Shown here: positions 15,681-23,470 of the stretch, piece by piece
Layout: each line of letters begins with the position of its first letter
Numbering within the stretch: position 1 is the first letter of the stretch
DNA from: Micromonospora parva
Lineage (GTDB): Bacteria > Actinomycetota > Actinomycetes > Mycobacteriales > Micromonosporaceae
Reading direction: 5' to 3'
Assembly (NCBI RefSeq): GCF_000718515.1
Contig: NZ_JNZS01000043.1
Span: 1-40,396, forward strand
Length of the DNA: 40,396 nt
Made by a program: the position numbers and the translations under genes
Notes under the pieces: model-generated
The model's input: the letters and a program-made list of their open reading frames with translations, nothing else
The model's database searches: none
What the model was told of the DNA's origin: nothing

Positions 15681-17039
15681 ATGACCTCCCACACCCCGCC
15701 ATCGGGGCCACGCCCGCCGAAGACCCGGCTGTTCTCCCGGTCGTCCTGGCCGGAGGCCCGGCACCTGGCCGACGTGCTCCGCACCGAAACCGTCGGTGGC
15801 GCGCTGCTGCTGGCCGGCGCCGTGCTCGCGCTGATCTGGGCCAACTCCCCGTGGTCCGACTCGTACACCCGGCTCAGCCATGCCGTGCCCTGGCCGGGCG
15901 CCCCCTGGCACCTCGACCTGGACGTGGCCACCTGGGCGGCGGACGGCCTGCTGGCCATCTTCTTCTTCGTGGTGGGCCTGGAACTCAAACGGGAGTTCGT
16001 CGCCGGGGAACTGCGCGACCCGCGCCGGGCCGCGCTGCCGGTGGCGGCCGCACTCGGCGGAATGCTGCTGCCGGCGCTGATCTACGTGGCGGTGGTGCTG
16101 AGCGCGGGCGGCGACGGCCTGCGCGGATGGGCCATTCCGACCGCCACCGACATCGCTTTCGCGCTCGCCGTGCTCGCCGTGGTCAGCTCACATCTGCCGC
16201 AGGGCCTGCGCGCATTCCTGCTCACCCTCGCGGTGGTCGACGACCTGTTCGCGATCACCATCATCGCGATCTTCTACACCGCCGACTTCCAACCTCTCGC
16301 GCTGCTCGCCGCGTTGGCGCCGATCGCGCTCTTCGCGGTGCTGGTGCAGCGGGGGCGTACCTGGTGGTGGGCACTGATCCCCCTCGCGGTCGCCGCCTGG
16401 ACCCTGATGCACGCCTCGGGCGTGCACGCCACGGTGGCCGGCGTCCTGCTCGGCTTCACCGTCCCGGTGCTCGCCCGCCGACCGCGCGGCGGCGGCCAGC
16501 CGGCCACCGCCGACGCGGGAGCGGACCAGGGTGGCCTCGCCGCGCGCCTGGAGCATCGCTGGCGGCCGGTGTCGGCCGGCCTCGCGGTGCCGATCTTCGC
16601 CCTGTTCGCCGCCGGGGTCACAGTGCGCGGCACCGACCTGGGTGCCCTGTTGCGCGACCCGATCGTGATCGCCATCGTCGCCGGGCTGGTGTTCGGCAAG
16701 AGCATCGGCATCTTCGGGTCGACGTACCTGCTGGCGCGGTTCACCCGCGCCGAACTCGACGAGGACATCACCTGGACCGACCTGCTCGGGATCGCCCTGC
16801 TGGCCGGCGTCGGGTTCACCGTCTCGCTGCTCATCGGCGACCTGGCCTTCGGGGCGGGCAGCACCGCCGACGATCGGGTCAAGGTCGCCGTACTGCTCGG
16901 CTCGGTGATCTCCGCCGGGCTGGCCGCCACGGTGCTCAGCCGCCGCAACGCGACGTACCGGAGGGTGGCGCAACGCGAGCGGATGGACGCCGACGGGGAT
17001 GGCGTACCCGACGTCTACCAGCACCCCGACGCCCACTGA
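15681..17039 (+). CDS. nhaA: Na+/H+ antiporter NhaA
   Basis: A 452-aa transporter from ATG 15681, seven bases after AGGTGAG; the in-frame GTG at 15669 has no ribosome-binding site. Family marks are [34 protein letters not shown] and [16 protein letters not shown] with the ion-binding Asp187-Asp188 pair. About 11-12 helices are expected. It exchanges internal Na+ for external H+ to set salt and pH balance. The last 20 residues are odd: [12 protein letters not shown] (436-447) is the DxDxDGxxD pattern of EF-hand/thrombospondin-type-3 calcium loops, attached after the final helix. It is transcribed alone and ends before a hairpin. Confidence 0.95.
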   Translation: MTSHTPPSGPRPPKTRLFSRSSWPEARHLADVLRTETVGGALLLAGAVLALIWANSPWSDSYTRLSHAVPWPGAPWHLDLDVATWAADGLLAIFFFVVGLELKREFVAGELRDPRRAALPVAAALGGMLLPALIYVAVVLSAGGDGLRGWAIPTATDIAFALAVLAVVSSHLPQGLRAFLLTLAVVDDLFAITIIAIFYTADFQPLALLAALAPIALFAVLVQRGRTWWWALIPLAVAAWTLMHASGVHATVAGVLLGFTVPVLARRPRGGGQPATADAGADQGGLAARLEHRWRPVSAGLAVPIFALFAAGVTVRGTDLGALLRDPIVIAIVAGLVFGKSIGIFGSTYLLARFTRAELDEDITWTDLLGIALLAGVGFTVSLLIGDLAFGAGSTADDRVKVAVLLGSVISAGLAATVLSRRNATYRRVAQRERMDADGDGVPDVYQHPDAH

Positions 17040-17061
17040 ACCGCCCGCCCCGGGGTGCGCA

Positions 17062-17099
17062 CGGCGCGGCCTGACGAGCATGGGCTCGTCGCCGCGCCG
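17062..17099. terminator. Bidirectional terminator hairpin
   Basis: CGGCGCGGC (17062-17070) pairs with GCCGCGCCG (17091-17099), and an inner GACGAGC/GCTCGTC stem extends it. It lies between the convergent nhaA and the last gene of the riboswitch-led unit. Confidence 0.7.
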
Positions 17100-17117
17100 G
17101 CGGCCCGGGGCCGGCGC

Positions 17118-17315
17118 TCAGTGGCGACGGTCGGCGGGGGGCAGGTCCTCGGTCTCCTCGGCCAACGCTTCGGCGGTCGGCCCGGTGAGGTCGTCGCCCG
17201 GCACCGCCACCGCCTCGGCGCGGTCCTGCTCGTCGGGCTTCCCGCCGGGCTGCGGCTCCGGAGCGGTGGCACCGCCGGCGAAGCCGTACTCGTTCGGTTC
17301 GTCGTGCCGACCCAT
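17118..17315 (-). CDS. Small acidic hypothetical protein
   Basis: A 65-aa, very acidic, probably disordered protein (LTGPTAEALAEETEDLPPAD near the end). ATG 17315 has GGGAGG eight bases upstream. It has no domain I recognise. It begins four bases after the end of the upstream membrane-protein gene on the same strand, so it is probably the last gene of the riboswitch-headed unit. The many Asp and Glu residues could bind cations, but that is speculation. Confidence 0.6.
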   Translation of the reverse strand: MGRHDEPNEYGFAGGATAPEPQPGGKPDEQDRAEAVAVPGDDLTGPTAEALAEETEDLPPADRRH

Positions 17316-17319
17316 CTGG

Positions 17320-17643
17320 TCATCCTCCCGATTTACCGATTTCACCTGTCGACGCCAACGGTAGGTGGTGATCGTCGTCGGCGCAGCGGGCCGGGGATTG
17401 TCGGCCGGACCACGGTGCTGGCCTGCTCAGCGCCGCCCCGAGCAGCTGACGCAGGGCGATGATCGCCACCGCGCCGGCCAGCCCGTTCCAACCCGGATCA
17501 CCGGCGAGCCGCAGCAGGCCGGCCGCGGTGAGCAGGTCCAGCAGGACGCGCACGCCGCTGCGCAGCGCGCGGGCGCTGAGCGCGGTGACCACGCCAGCGA
17601 CCAGCGCCAGCGCGGTGACCGCTGTGACCAGGACGCCCGTCAC
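17320..17643 (-). CDS. Small membrane protein
   Basis: A 107-aa protein from GTG 17643, overlapping the DUF1622 stop by four bases (GTGA), so it is translationally coupled. It has two or three hydrophobic segments (VLVTAVTALALVAGVVTAL, then VRVLLDLLTAAGLLRLAG, then GLAGAVAIIALRQLLG) and a hydrophilic C-terminal tail of about 35 residues. I do not recognise a named family. Coupling with the DUF1622 gene suggests the two proteins may form one membrane complex. Confidence 0.72.
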   Translation of the reverse strand: MTGVLVTAVTALALVAGVVTALSARALRSGVRVLLDLLTAAGLLRLAGDPGWNGLAGAVAIIALRQLLGAALSRPAPWSGRQSPARCADDDHHLPLASTGEIGKSGG

Positions 17644-18002
17644 CGCCGCTGCTCGCCCTCAGCCACCTGACGCTGCTCCTGGCGGATCTCCCGGCCCAGG
17701 AAGTAGTTCAACGCCGTTCGGATCGTCGCGATCGCGGCCAGTTGGCCGATCTGCGCGAACGACGGGGACACCGCCGTGCGCAGCACGTCGGCCGCCAGCT
17801 GGAACTCCAGGCCGAGGGTCAGAAACCGACCCAGCGAGAGTCGGATCGGCGTGAAGCGGGCGGCGGTGCGGTGTCGCAGCCCCTCGACCACGAACCGCAC
17901 CGCCGCCCACACCGCGCCAACGAAGATCACCAGCGCGCCGGCCACCTCCACCACCGCAACCAGCACCTGGTCGCCCTGGCGCAACAACTCGGCCGGGTCC
18001 AC
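17640..18002 (-). CDS. DUF1622 membrane protein
   Basis: A 120-aa protein matching DUF1622: a first helix (VLVAVVEVAGALVIFVGAVW), then an amphipathic stretch ending RLSLGRFLTLGLEFQLAADVLRT, then AAIATIRTALNYFLGREI. The RxxLGxxLxLGLEFxLAADxxxT block is the family hallmark. The biochemical function of DUF1622 is unknown. It starts at GTG 18002, only 39 bases after the GDT1-type gene, with no clear terminator between them, which suggests cotranscription under the Mn riboswitch. Confidence 0.85.
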   Translation of the reverse strand: MDPAELLRQGDQVLVAVVEVAGALVIFVGAVWAAVRFVVEGLRHRTAARFTPIRLSLGRFLTLGLEFQLAADVLRTAVSPSFAQIGQLAAIATIRTALNYFLGREIRQEQRQVAEGEQRR

Positions 18003-18041
18003 CCCGGGCCGTTACCCGCCCACGGGGCAGCTAGTCGGCGC

Positions 18042-18647
18042 TCAGGTCAGCTCGTTCACCGCCTCCAGGATCAGCCAGAGACCGGAGATGGCGAAGAGGA
18101 TCGCGGCGCCGTACTTGATGGTCTTCTCCGGCAGCCGCCGACCGAGCATCCGGCCGACCAGGATGGCCAGCGCGTCCGCGGCCACCATGCCGATCGTCGA
18201 GCCGAGCCAGACACCGAACCAGCCGTACTTGGTGGCGAGCGTGATCGTGGCCAGCATCGTCTTGTCGCCCAGCTCGGCGAGGAAGAACGCCACCGACACC
18301 GCCACCAGCGCGGTCTTGTTGGTCTTCTCGGCCTTGCGCTTCTCCTCCTCGGTGAGCTTGTCCCCGCGTAGCGTCCACGCACCGAACCCGAGGAACGCCA
18401 CGCCGGCCACCAGGGAGATCCACTCGGTGGGCAGCACCGCCCCGAGACCCGCGCCGATGGCGACCGACGCCAGGTGCACCACAGCTGTCGCCACCGTGAT
18501 GCCGATCAGCACCGGGATCGGTTTGAACCGCGTGGCGAAGGTCAGCGCCATCAGCTGGGACTTGTCCCCCAGCTCGGCGACGAAGATGACGCCGAAGCTG
18601 ACGACCAGCGCGGCGAAGAATCCCTCCATGACGTCCTTCCCGTTCAC
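18042..18647 (-). CDS. TMEM165/GDT1-family cation (Mn2+) transporter
   Basis: A 201-aa membrane protein with two copies of the family signature, ELGDKSQLM (near residue 25) and ELGDKTMLAT (near residue 130), each at the start of a three-helix repeat. Bacterial GDT1 proteins export Mn2+ or exchange Ca2+/Mn2+ for protons. ATG 18647 has AAGGA about five bases upstream. The preceding 150 bases fold as a yybP-ykoY riboswitch, which independently supports a manganese role. It is the first of four same-strand genes. Confidence 0.93.
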   Translation of the reverse strand: MNGKDVMEGFFAALVVSFGVIFVAELGDKSQLMALTFATRFKPIPVLIGITVATAVVHLASVAIGAGLGAVLPTEWISLVAGVAFLGFGAWTLRGDKLTEEEKRKAEKTNKTALVAVSVAFFLAELGDKTMLATITLATKYGWFGVWLGSTIGMVAADALAILVGRMLGRRLPEKTIKYGAAILFAISGLWLILEAVNELT

Positions 18648-18659
18648 GCCGGGAGGAGG

Positions 18660-18795
18660 TACAGGGGCGCCCTCGACCCGGCTGCAACAGCCTGAGTCGA
18701 AGGTCTCGCCCGCCCCGGGAGAACCGGGGCCGCGTGGCCGGATGCGGAACGCACCAGTATGTCGACCACGACATTGGGGGCTACTCCCCTTCGCG
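18660..18795 (-). promoter_or_regulatory. yybP-ykoY manganese riboswitch
   Basis: Read on the minus strand it has every strongly conserved part of the class: AAGGGGAGTAGC at the 5' side (18780-18791), GACATACTGG (18754-18763), GCGAGACC (18702-18709) and closure of P1 by AGGGG (18786-18790) pairing with CCCCT (18663-18667). These loops dock to form the Mn2+ site. It ends about 15-20 bases before the GDT1-type start, so control could act on translation. Mn2+ should turn the gene on. Confidence 0.92.
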
Positions 18796-18800
18796 TGGTC

Positions 18801-18806
18801 AGCCTA
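18801..18806 (-). promoter_or_regulatory. -10 element of the riboswitch transcript
   Basis: TAGGCT on the minus strand. A start about 7-9 bases downstream (near 18793) would begin the RNA just before the conserved AAGGGGAGTAGC of the aptamer. No good -35 is seen. Confidence 0.5.
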
Positions 18807-18822
18807 GCGGATCACCCTCCGG

Positions 18823-18837
18823 CCCGACCGGGTCGGG
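18823..18837 (-). terminator. Short hairpin after egtD
   Basis: CCCGAC and GTCGGG pair around a 3-nt loop ten bases after the egtD stop. The stem is short; it is the only candidate separating the egt operon from the riboswitch promoter. Confidence 0.35.
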
Positions 18838-18846
18838 TGAACAGGC

Positions 18847-19812
18847 TCACCGCGCCCGCGCCAGCGTGACGCCGAAGAGCGCGTCCGGGTCGGTCCAGAA
18901 CTCCGCCGTGCCGAAGCCGGCCGCGGTCAACTCGGCGGCGATCCCCTCCCGGCGGAACTTCGCCGAGACCTCGGTCCGCAGCTCCTCCCCCGCCGCGAAG
19001 TCGACGGTCAGCCCCAGCACCCGCACGTTCATCGGCCGGGTCGCCCGCAACCGCATCTCGATCCACTCATTGTCGGAATCCCAGACCGCGACGTGCTCGA
19101 ACGCGCCCGGGTCGAAGTCGGCGCCCAACTCGCGGTTGATCACGTGCAGCACGTTGCGGTTGAACTCGGCGGTGACCCCGGCGGCGTCGTCGTACGCCGG
19201 CACGATCACCGACGGGTCCTTCACCAGGTCCGTACCGAGCAACAGCCAGTCGCCGACCTCCAGCGCCGCGCGCATCGCCGTGAGGAACTCGGCCCGCTCG
19301 GCGGGCAACAGGTTGCCGATGGTGCCGCCGAGGAACACCACCAACCGCCGACCGCCGGTGGGCAGCCGGTCCAGTTGCCGGGTGAAGTCCCCGACGATGC
19401 CCCGGACCCGCAGGCGGGGATAGTCGGCGGCGATCTCGGCGGTGGACCCGCGCAGGGCACTGACCGACACGTCCAGCGGAACGAACGTGCCCAGCCCACC
19501 CTGGCGGGTGAACGCGTCCAACAGCAGCCGGGTCTTCTCCGACGAACCGGAACCCAACTCGATGAGCGTCTTCGCCCCGGTCAGCGCCGCGATGTCGGCA
19601 GCGTGCGCGGCCAGCACCGCCCGCTCGGCCCGGGTCGGGTAGTACTCCGGAAGTCGGGTGATCTCCTCGAACAGCTCGCTCCCCCGCGCGTCGTAGAACC
19701 ACTTCGGCGGCAGCCACTTCCTCCCGGCGCTCAGCCCGGCCCGAACGTCGTCACGCAGGCCCCGCTCCAGGTCACCCTCTTCGAGGTAGATCTCCAGGGG
19801 TTCGGCTGTCAT
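18847..19812 (-). CDS. egtD: L-histidine N-alpha-trimethyltransferase EgtD
   Basis: A 321-aa SAM-dependent enzyme that makes hercynine from histidine, the first step of ergothioneine synthesis. Visible marks are KWLPPKWFYDARGSELFEEI near the N-terminus, the SAM site LIELGSGSSEKT, LGGTIGNLLP and, near the C-terminus, MNVRVLGLTVDFAAGEELRTE. Length matches mycobacterial EgtD (about 321 aa). The start is ATG 19812, 20 bases after egtC ends. It is the last of four egt genes in one unit. Confidence 0.96.
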   Translation of the reverse strand: MTAEPLEIYLEEGDLERGLRDDVRAGLSAGRKWLPPKWFYDARGSELFEEITRLPEYYPTRAERAVLAAHAADIAALTGAKTLIELGSGSSEKTRLLLDAFTRQGGLGTFVPLDVSVSALRGSTAEIAADYPRLRVRGIVGDFTRQLDRLPTGGRRLVVFLGGTIGNLLPAERAEFLTAMRAALEVGDWLLLGTDLVKDPSVIVPAYDDAAGVTAEFNRNVLHVINRELGADFDPGAFEHVAVWDSDNEWIEMRLRATRPMNVRVLGLTVDFAAGEELRTEVSAKFRREGIAAELTAAGFGTAEFWTDPDALFGVTLARAR

Positions 19813-19832
19813 CGGTTCGCTCCTCTGCTCGA

Positions 19833-20609
19833 TCAACCGTTGCGTGTGTGCCCGGCGCGGCGCACCGCAGCCGGCAGTGGACGTACCCGCACCTCGCCCG
19901 CGGTGGCGACGACGAGGTGCCCCTCCGGCACCGGCCGCCACCCGGGATCGTCGTCATGCGGCTCCGAGGCGAGCAGCACCGAACCCGGCGACTCGCGGAC
20001 CGACAACGCGTGCCCCGCCACGCTGGCCACCACCCGGTGCCCGTCGGTGAGCAGCAGGTTGAGCCGCGACCCGGCAGCGGCGGCGGCGACGTCGGTCACC
20101 GTCCGCCCGACCGCCTCCACCGGGTCGACGCCGGCGCGCAACCGATGCCGCACCAACGCCCAGAGCAGCGCCGAGTCGGTGGCCGCGTCCAGGGTGAGCA
20201 GGTCACGCACCGGCAGACCGGTGGCGAGCGGCACCACGGCGTCCGGCCAGCCGCGGACCACACCGTTGTGGCTGAACAGCCAGCGCCCCTCGGCGAACGG
20301 CGCCGCCGCGCCGTCGAGCACCGCCATCCCCACCGTGGCCGAGCGCACCGCCGCCAGCACCGCGCCGCTGCGCGTCACCGCGGCCAACTGCGCGATGGTC
20401 GGGTCGCTCCAGATCGGCTGCGCCCGCCGGTACCGCACCGGCTCACCCTCACCCGGATACCAGCCGACACCGAACCCGTCGGCATTGATCGTGCCGCCGC
20501 CGCGCATGTCGCGCGGCGCCCAGGACTGCCGCACCAACGAGTACGGCGGCTCGAACAACAGTTCGGCGAGGGTCACCGGCGGCCCCAGGTAGGCCAGGTG
20601 GCGGCACAT
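19833..20609 (-). CDS. egtC: Gamma-glutamyl-hercynylcysteine S-oxide hydrolase EgtC
   Basis: A 258-aa class II glutamine-amidotransferase-fold hydrolase that removes the glutamyl group in ergothioneine synthesis. ATG 20609 is chosen because the protein then reads MCRHLAYLG, exposing Cys2 as the N-terminal nucleophile after Met removal. Other marks are NADGFGVGWY, LFSHNGVVRGW and a later SALLWALVRHRL. It lies between egtB and egtD on the same strand with short gaps. Confidence 0.95.
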   Translation of the reverse strand: MCRHLAYLGPPVTLAELLFEPPYSLVRQSWAPRDMRGGGTINADGFGVGWYPGEGEPVRYRRAQPIWSDPTIAQLAAVTRSGAVLAAVRSATVGMAVLDGAAAPFAEGRWLFSHNGVVRGWPDAVVPLATGLPVRDLLTLDAATDSALLWALVRHRLRAGVDPVEAVGRTVTDVAAAAAGSRLNLLLTDGHRVVASVAGHALSVRESPGSVLLASEPHDDDPGWRPVPEGHLVVATAGEVRVRPLPAAVRRAGHTRNG

Positions 20610-20652
20610 CAGCGCCCACGGCCCGCCGCCGGGCCACCGGTCGTGCGGCCAC

Positions 20653-22083
20653 TCACCGGTACGACTCGTCCGGTCGCACGTCCCGGGCGCAGCGGAAACC
20701 GCTGAAGATCTGCCGGCGGATCGGATAGTCCCAGTTACGGAAGGTGCCCCGACAGGCAGAGCGGTCGGTGCCGAACGAGCCACCGCGCAGCACCCGGTAG
20801 TCGCCGCCGAAGAAGACCTCCGAGTACTCGCGGTACGGAAACGCCGCGAACCCCGGGTGCCCGTCGAACGTCGTCGAGGTCCACTCCCACACATCGCCGA
20901 TGAGTTGGTGCACACCCAACGGCGACGCACCCGCCGGGTACGCGCCCACCGGCGCCGGCCACAGATGACGCTGGTCGAGGTTGGCGTGCACCTGGGTCGG
21001 GTCGTCGTCCCCCCAGGGGTAACGACGGGACCGCCCGGTCGCCGGATCCCACCGGGCGGCCTTCTCCCACTCCGCCTCGGTCGGCAACCGCTTGCCGGCC
21101 CACGCCGCGTACGCCTGCGCCTCGTACCAGCACACATGCACCACCGGCTCGTCGGCGCGAACCCGATCCCACCGACCAAAGCGCCGGTACGACCAGTCGT
21201 CGCCGTCGCGGCGCCAGTGCATCGGCGCGCTGAGCTGCTCGCGAACCCGATGCTCCCAACCCGCCGGGCTCCACCAACGCCGCTCGGTGTAGCCGCCGTC
21301 GGCGATGAAGGCCGCGTACTGGCCGTTGGTCACCGGCGCGGCGTCGATGGCGTACGCCGGGAGGTCCACCCGGTGCGCCGGGCGCTCGTTGTCCAACGCC
21401 CACGGATCAGTGTCGGTGCCCATGATGAACTCACCCGCCGGCACCAGCACCTCCCCGCCGACCCGCGCCGACGGCTCCGGCGGCGGCGGAGCGTGCAGCA
21501 CCGCCGGCCCCGAACGCAGCTGGTGGGTGGCGAGCATGGTCTCGTCGTGCTGCTGCTCGTGCTGCACGATCATGCCGAACGCGAACCCGTCGGCGACCAG
21601 CGGCCGCTCGGTGAAGGCCACCGCGTCGAGCAGGTCGTGCACCTTGTCCCGAACGGTGGCCAGATAGGCGCGCGCCTCCGCGGGCGGCAACAGGGGCAAC
21701 GCGGGGCGGTCCCGACGTGGCTGCTTGAACGCGTCGTACAACTCGTCGATGTCACACCGGACCGGCTCCCGGCCCCCGACGTCCCGGACCAACCAGAGCT
21801 CCTCCTGGTTGCCCACGTGGGCCAGGTCCCAGACCAGCGGTGACATCAGCGGTGAGTGCTGGTGCATCAGGTCGCGCTCGTCGACCACCTCGGTCAACAA
21901 GGTGGTACGGGCACGCGCCCGCGCCAACTCCGCCGCGATGCGGTCGCGCAACCGCTCCCCGTGAACACCGCCCTCCGTTCGCGACTGCGAGGCTCGCAAC
22001 CCCGGCTCACTCCTCGCGCTCACCGAGCCGCCCTCCGTTCGCGACTGCGAGGCTCGCAACCCCGGCTCACTCCTCGCGCTCAC
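20653..22083 (-). CDS. egtB: Hercynine oxygenase EgtB with a repeat-derived N-terminal extension
   Basis: The iron enzyme that joins gamma-glutamylcysteine to hercynine. The DinB-like domain has PLVWDLAHVG and the metal motif QHEQQHDE (HX3HXE); the C-terminal half is a sulfatase-modifying (FGE/C-lectin) domain with VPAGEFIMGTD, LPTEAEWEKAAR and VLRGGSFGTD. The unusual part is the start: about 40 residues before the normal EgtB beginning (near GERLRDRIAAEL) come from two 60-bp tandem repeats, each encoding SARSEPGLRASQSRTEGG. GTG 22083 overlaps the egtA stop (GTGA), and a second GTG lies at 22023 in the next repeat. No ATG, GTG or TTG is present at the ancestral position. Confidence 0.93.
   Translation of the reverse strand: MSARSEPGLRASQSRTEGGSVSARSEPGLRASQSRTEGGVHGERLRDRIAAELARARARTTLLTEVVDERDLMHQHSPLMSPLVWDLAHVGNQEELWLVRDVGGREPVRCDIDELYDAFKQPRRDRPALPLLPPAEARAYLATVRDKVHDLLDAVAFTERPLVADGFAFGMIVQHEQQHDETMLATHQLRSGPAVLHAPPPPEPSARVGGEVLVPAGEFIMGTDTDPWALDNERPAHRVDLPAYAIDAAPVTNGQYAAFIADGGYTERRWWSPAGWEHRVREQLSAPMHWRRDGDDWSYRRFGRWDRVRADEPVVHVCWYEAQAYAAWAGKRLPTEAEWEKAARWDPATGRSRRYPWGDDDPTQVHANLDQRHLWPAPVGAYPAGASPLGVHQLIGDVWEWTSTTFDGHPGFAAFPYREYSEVFFGGDYRVLRGGSFGTDRSACRGTFRNWDYPIRRQIFSGFRCARDVRPDESYR
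21968..22083. repeat. 60-bp in-frame tandem repeat at the egtB start
   Basis: Two copies (21968-22023 and 22028-22083) are identical over 56 bases and have a 60-base period, so 20 codons each. Each minus-strand unit opens with GTGAGCGCGAGGAGTGAGC, giving both a start codon and the TGA of egtA in GTGA. The unit also looks capable of pairing internally (GGTTGCGAGCCTCGCAGTCG). Confidence 0.92.
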
Positions 22084-23315
22084 TGGTCTCTCCTCTCTGC
22101 GGCAGCCAGCCGTCGGCGTACCCCTTGTTGGATCTCGTCGTGGGTGCTGGCCGGCAGCTCCAGTCGGGGTAGGGCGGTCAGGGCCAGGTCGAGCAGGGCC
22201 GCCGCGACGGCGGCCAGCGCCGGGTCGGCCAGACCGTGCCGGGCGGCCGCCGACCAGCGGTGCGCCACCGGCATGGCGATCGCGGACGCCTCGCGCACGG
22301 TGCCCGGGTCGTCGAACAGGGCGGTCAGCACCGCCAACGGCAGCCGCCAGTCCCGGTCGGGCTGGGCGTCCAGGTAGCGCAACTCCAGGTAGCCGCGCGG
22401 CCGCACCGGCGGGAAGAGCGTGCTGACGTGGTAGTCGAGGTCATCGGTGGTGGGCGACTGCGGCAACGCGCCGTCGAGCCAGTCGGCGAACGTCACGCCG
22501 GGCGGCGCGGCCCAGTCGGCGTCACGCCGACGCAGGCACAGCAGCGGTGCGGCGAGCACATAGCTGACCCAGGCGTCGATCGGATCGTCAGCGGCGCCGG
22601 CGGGTGACCAGACCGGGCGGGTCCGGGCCGGGTCGATGGCCAGCCAGGCGGCCATCCGGGCGGAGGCCCAACCGGTGCGACGCCCGGCGTGTCGGGCGGC
22701 GGAGGCGAACGCCGCGAGCAGTGGCGGCCCGACCGCGTGGGCCGCTGCCCAGCGGTCACCGACCTGGTCCGCCTCACCGGCGTCGAGGCAGACCTGCAGG
22801 CCGGCGGTGCTGTACATCATCGTGCGGCCGGCCGGGCCACGACGGTCGAAGGTGTCGCGCATCGCGCGGTAGCGGGGGGTTTCCACCACCGGGCGGGGCC
22901 GTCGGTGGGGATCGATGCCGCTGCGGCCCAGGATCAGCCCGGCGGCGGCCAGCAGGTCGGTGACCTGGGCGATATCGGCCTCGGTGGCGCTGATCAGCGC
23001 GGCGACCGAGGGGCGGGGCGGGGTGGAGATCTCCAACTGGCCACCCGGCTCCAGGGTGACGGTGCCGCCGTTTCGCAGCGGCTCGGCCGGGCTGCCGGCA
23101 TCCAGCGCGGTGGGGGTGTGCCGCCCCAACGCCGTCCGCAGCCGCGTCGCGTCGACGGGGCGGGCGGGATCGGCGGCGTCGTGCACGGTCCATTCCAGTT
23201 CGACGCCGGTGTGGGTGGGCGGCCCGGTCTTGAAACAGATCCGGACGAGGTGTCGGACCGCGGCTGCGGAATCGCGCAGGATGATGCTGCGGTCCAGGTC
23301 GGGTGACGTCACCAC
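22080..23315 (-). CDS. egtA: Ergothioneine-type glutamate-cysteine ligase EgtA
   Basis: A 411-aa GCS2-type ligase that makes gamma-glutamylcysteine for EgtB. Marks are TGVELEWTVHD, the LEPGGQLEISTPP substrate loop, MMYSTAGLQVCLDAG and LELRYLDAQPDRDWRLP. GTG 23315 (or the adjacent GTG 23312) lies after AGAGGGGG. TACGGT at 23360-23365 on the minus strand is a candidate -10, just past the terminator of the preceding unit. It heads the egtABCD operon. Confidence 0.93.
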   Translation of the reverse strand: MVTSPDLDRSIILRDSAAAVRHLVRICFKTGPPTHTGVELEWTVHDAADPARPVDATRLRTALGRHTPTALDAGSPAEPLRNGGTVTLEPGGQLEISTPPRPSVAALISATEADIAQVTDLLAAAGLILGRSGIDPHRRPRPVVETPRYRAMRDTFDRRGPAGRTMMYSTAGLQVCLDAGEADQVGDRWAAAHAVGPPLLAAFASAARHAGRRTGWASARMAAWLAIDPARTRPVWSPAGAADDPIDAWVSYVLAAPLLCLRRRDADWAAPPGVTFADWLDGALPQSPTTDDLDYHVSTLFPPVRPRGYLELRYLDAQPDRDWRLPLAVLTALFDDPGTVREASAIAMPVAHRWSAAARHGLADPALAAVAAALLDLALTALPRLELPASTHDEIQQGVRRRLAAAERRDQ

Positions 23316-23359
23316 GGGTCGGACCCCCTCTCCGTGTGCCGGTTTCGGCACTTCGCGCC

Positions 23360-23365
23360 ACCGTA
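23360..23365 (-). promoter_or_regulatory. Candidate -10 of the egt operon
   Basis: TACGGT on the minus strand, 44 bases before the egtA start. The -35 would fall inside the preceding terminator hairpin, so this is tentative. Confidence 0.35.
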
Positions 23366-23369
23366 AACC

Positions 23370-23394
23370 CACCCACCGACACCGTCGGTGGGTG
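23370..23394 (-). terminator. Terminator between the sigma-factor unit and egtA
   Basis: CACCCACCGAC (23370-23380) and GTCGGTGGGTG (23384-23394) form a perfect 11-bp stem with an ACC loop. On the minus strand GGGTTTACGG follows, giving a short T run. Confidence 0.7.
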
Positions 23395-23470
23395 TGCGTG
23401 CCGCCAATCTCTGTCTAACAGACGAATTTCCGGCGCAGGGCGGAACCAAACCGTCTCGGCCGCCTACCGT

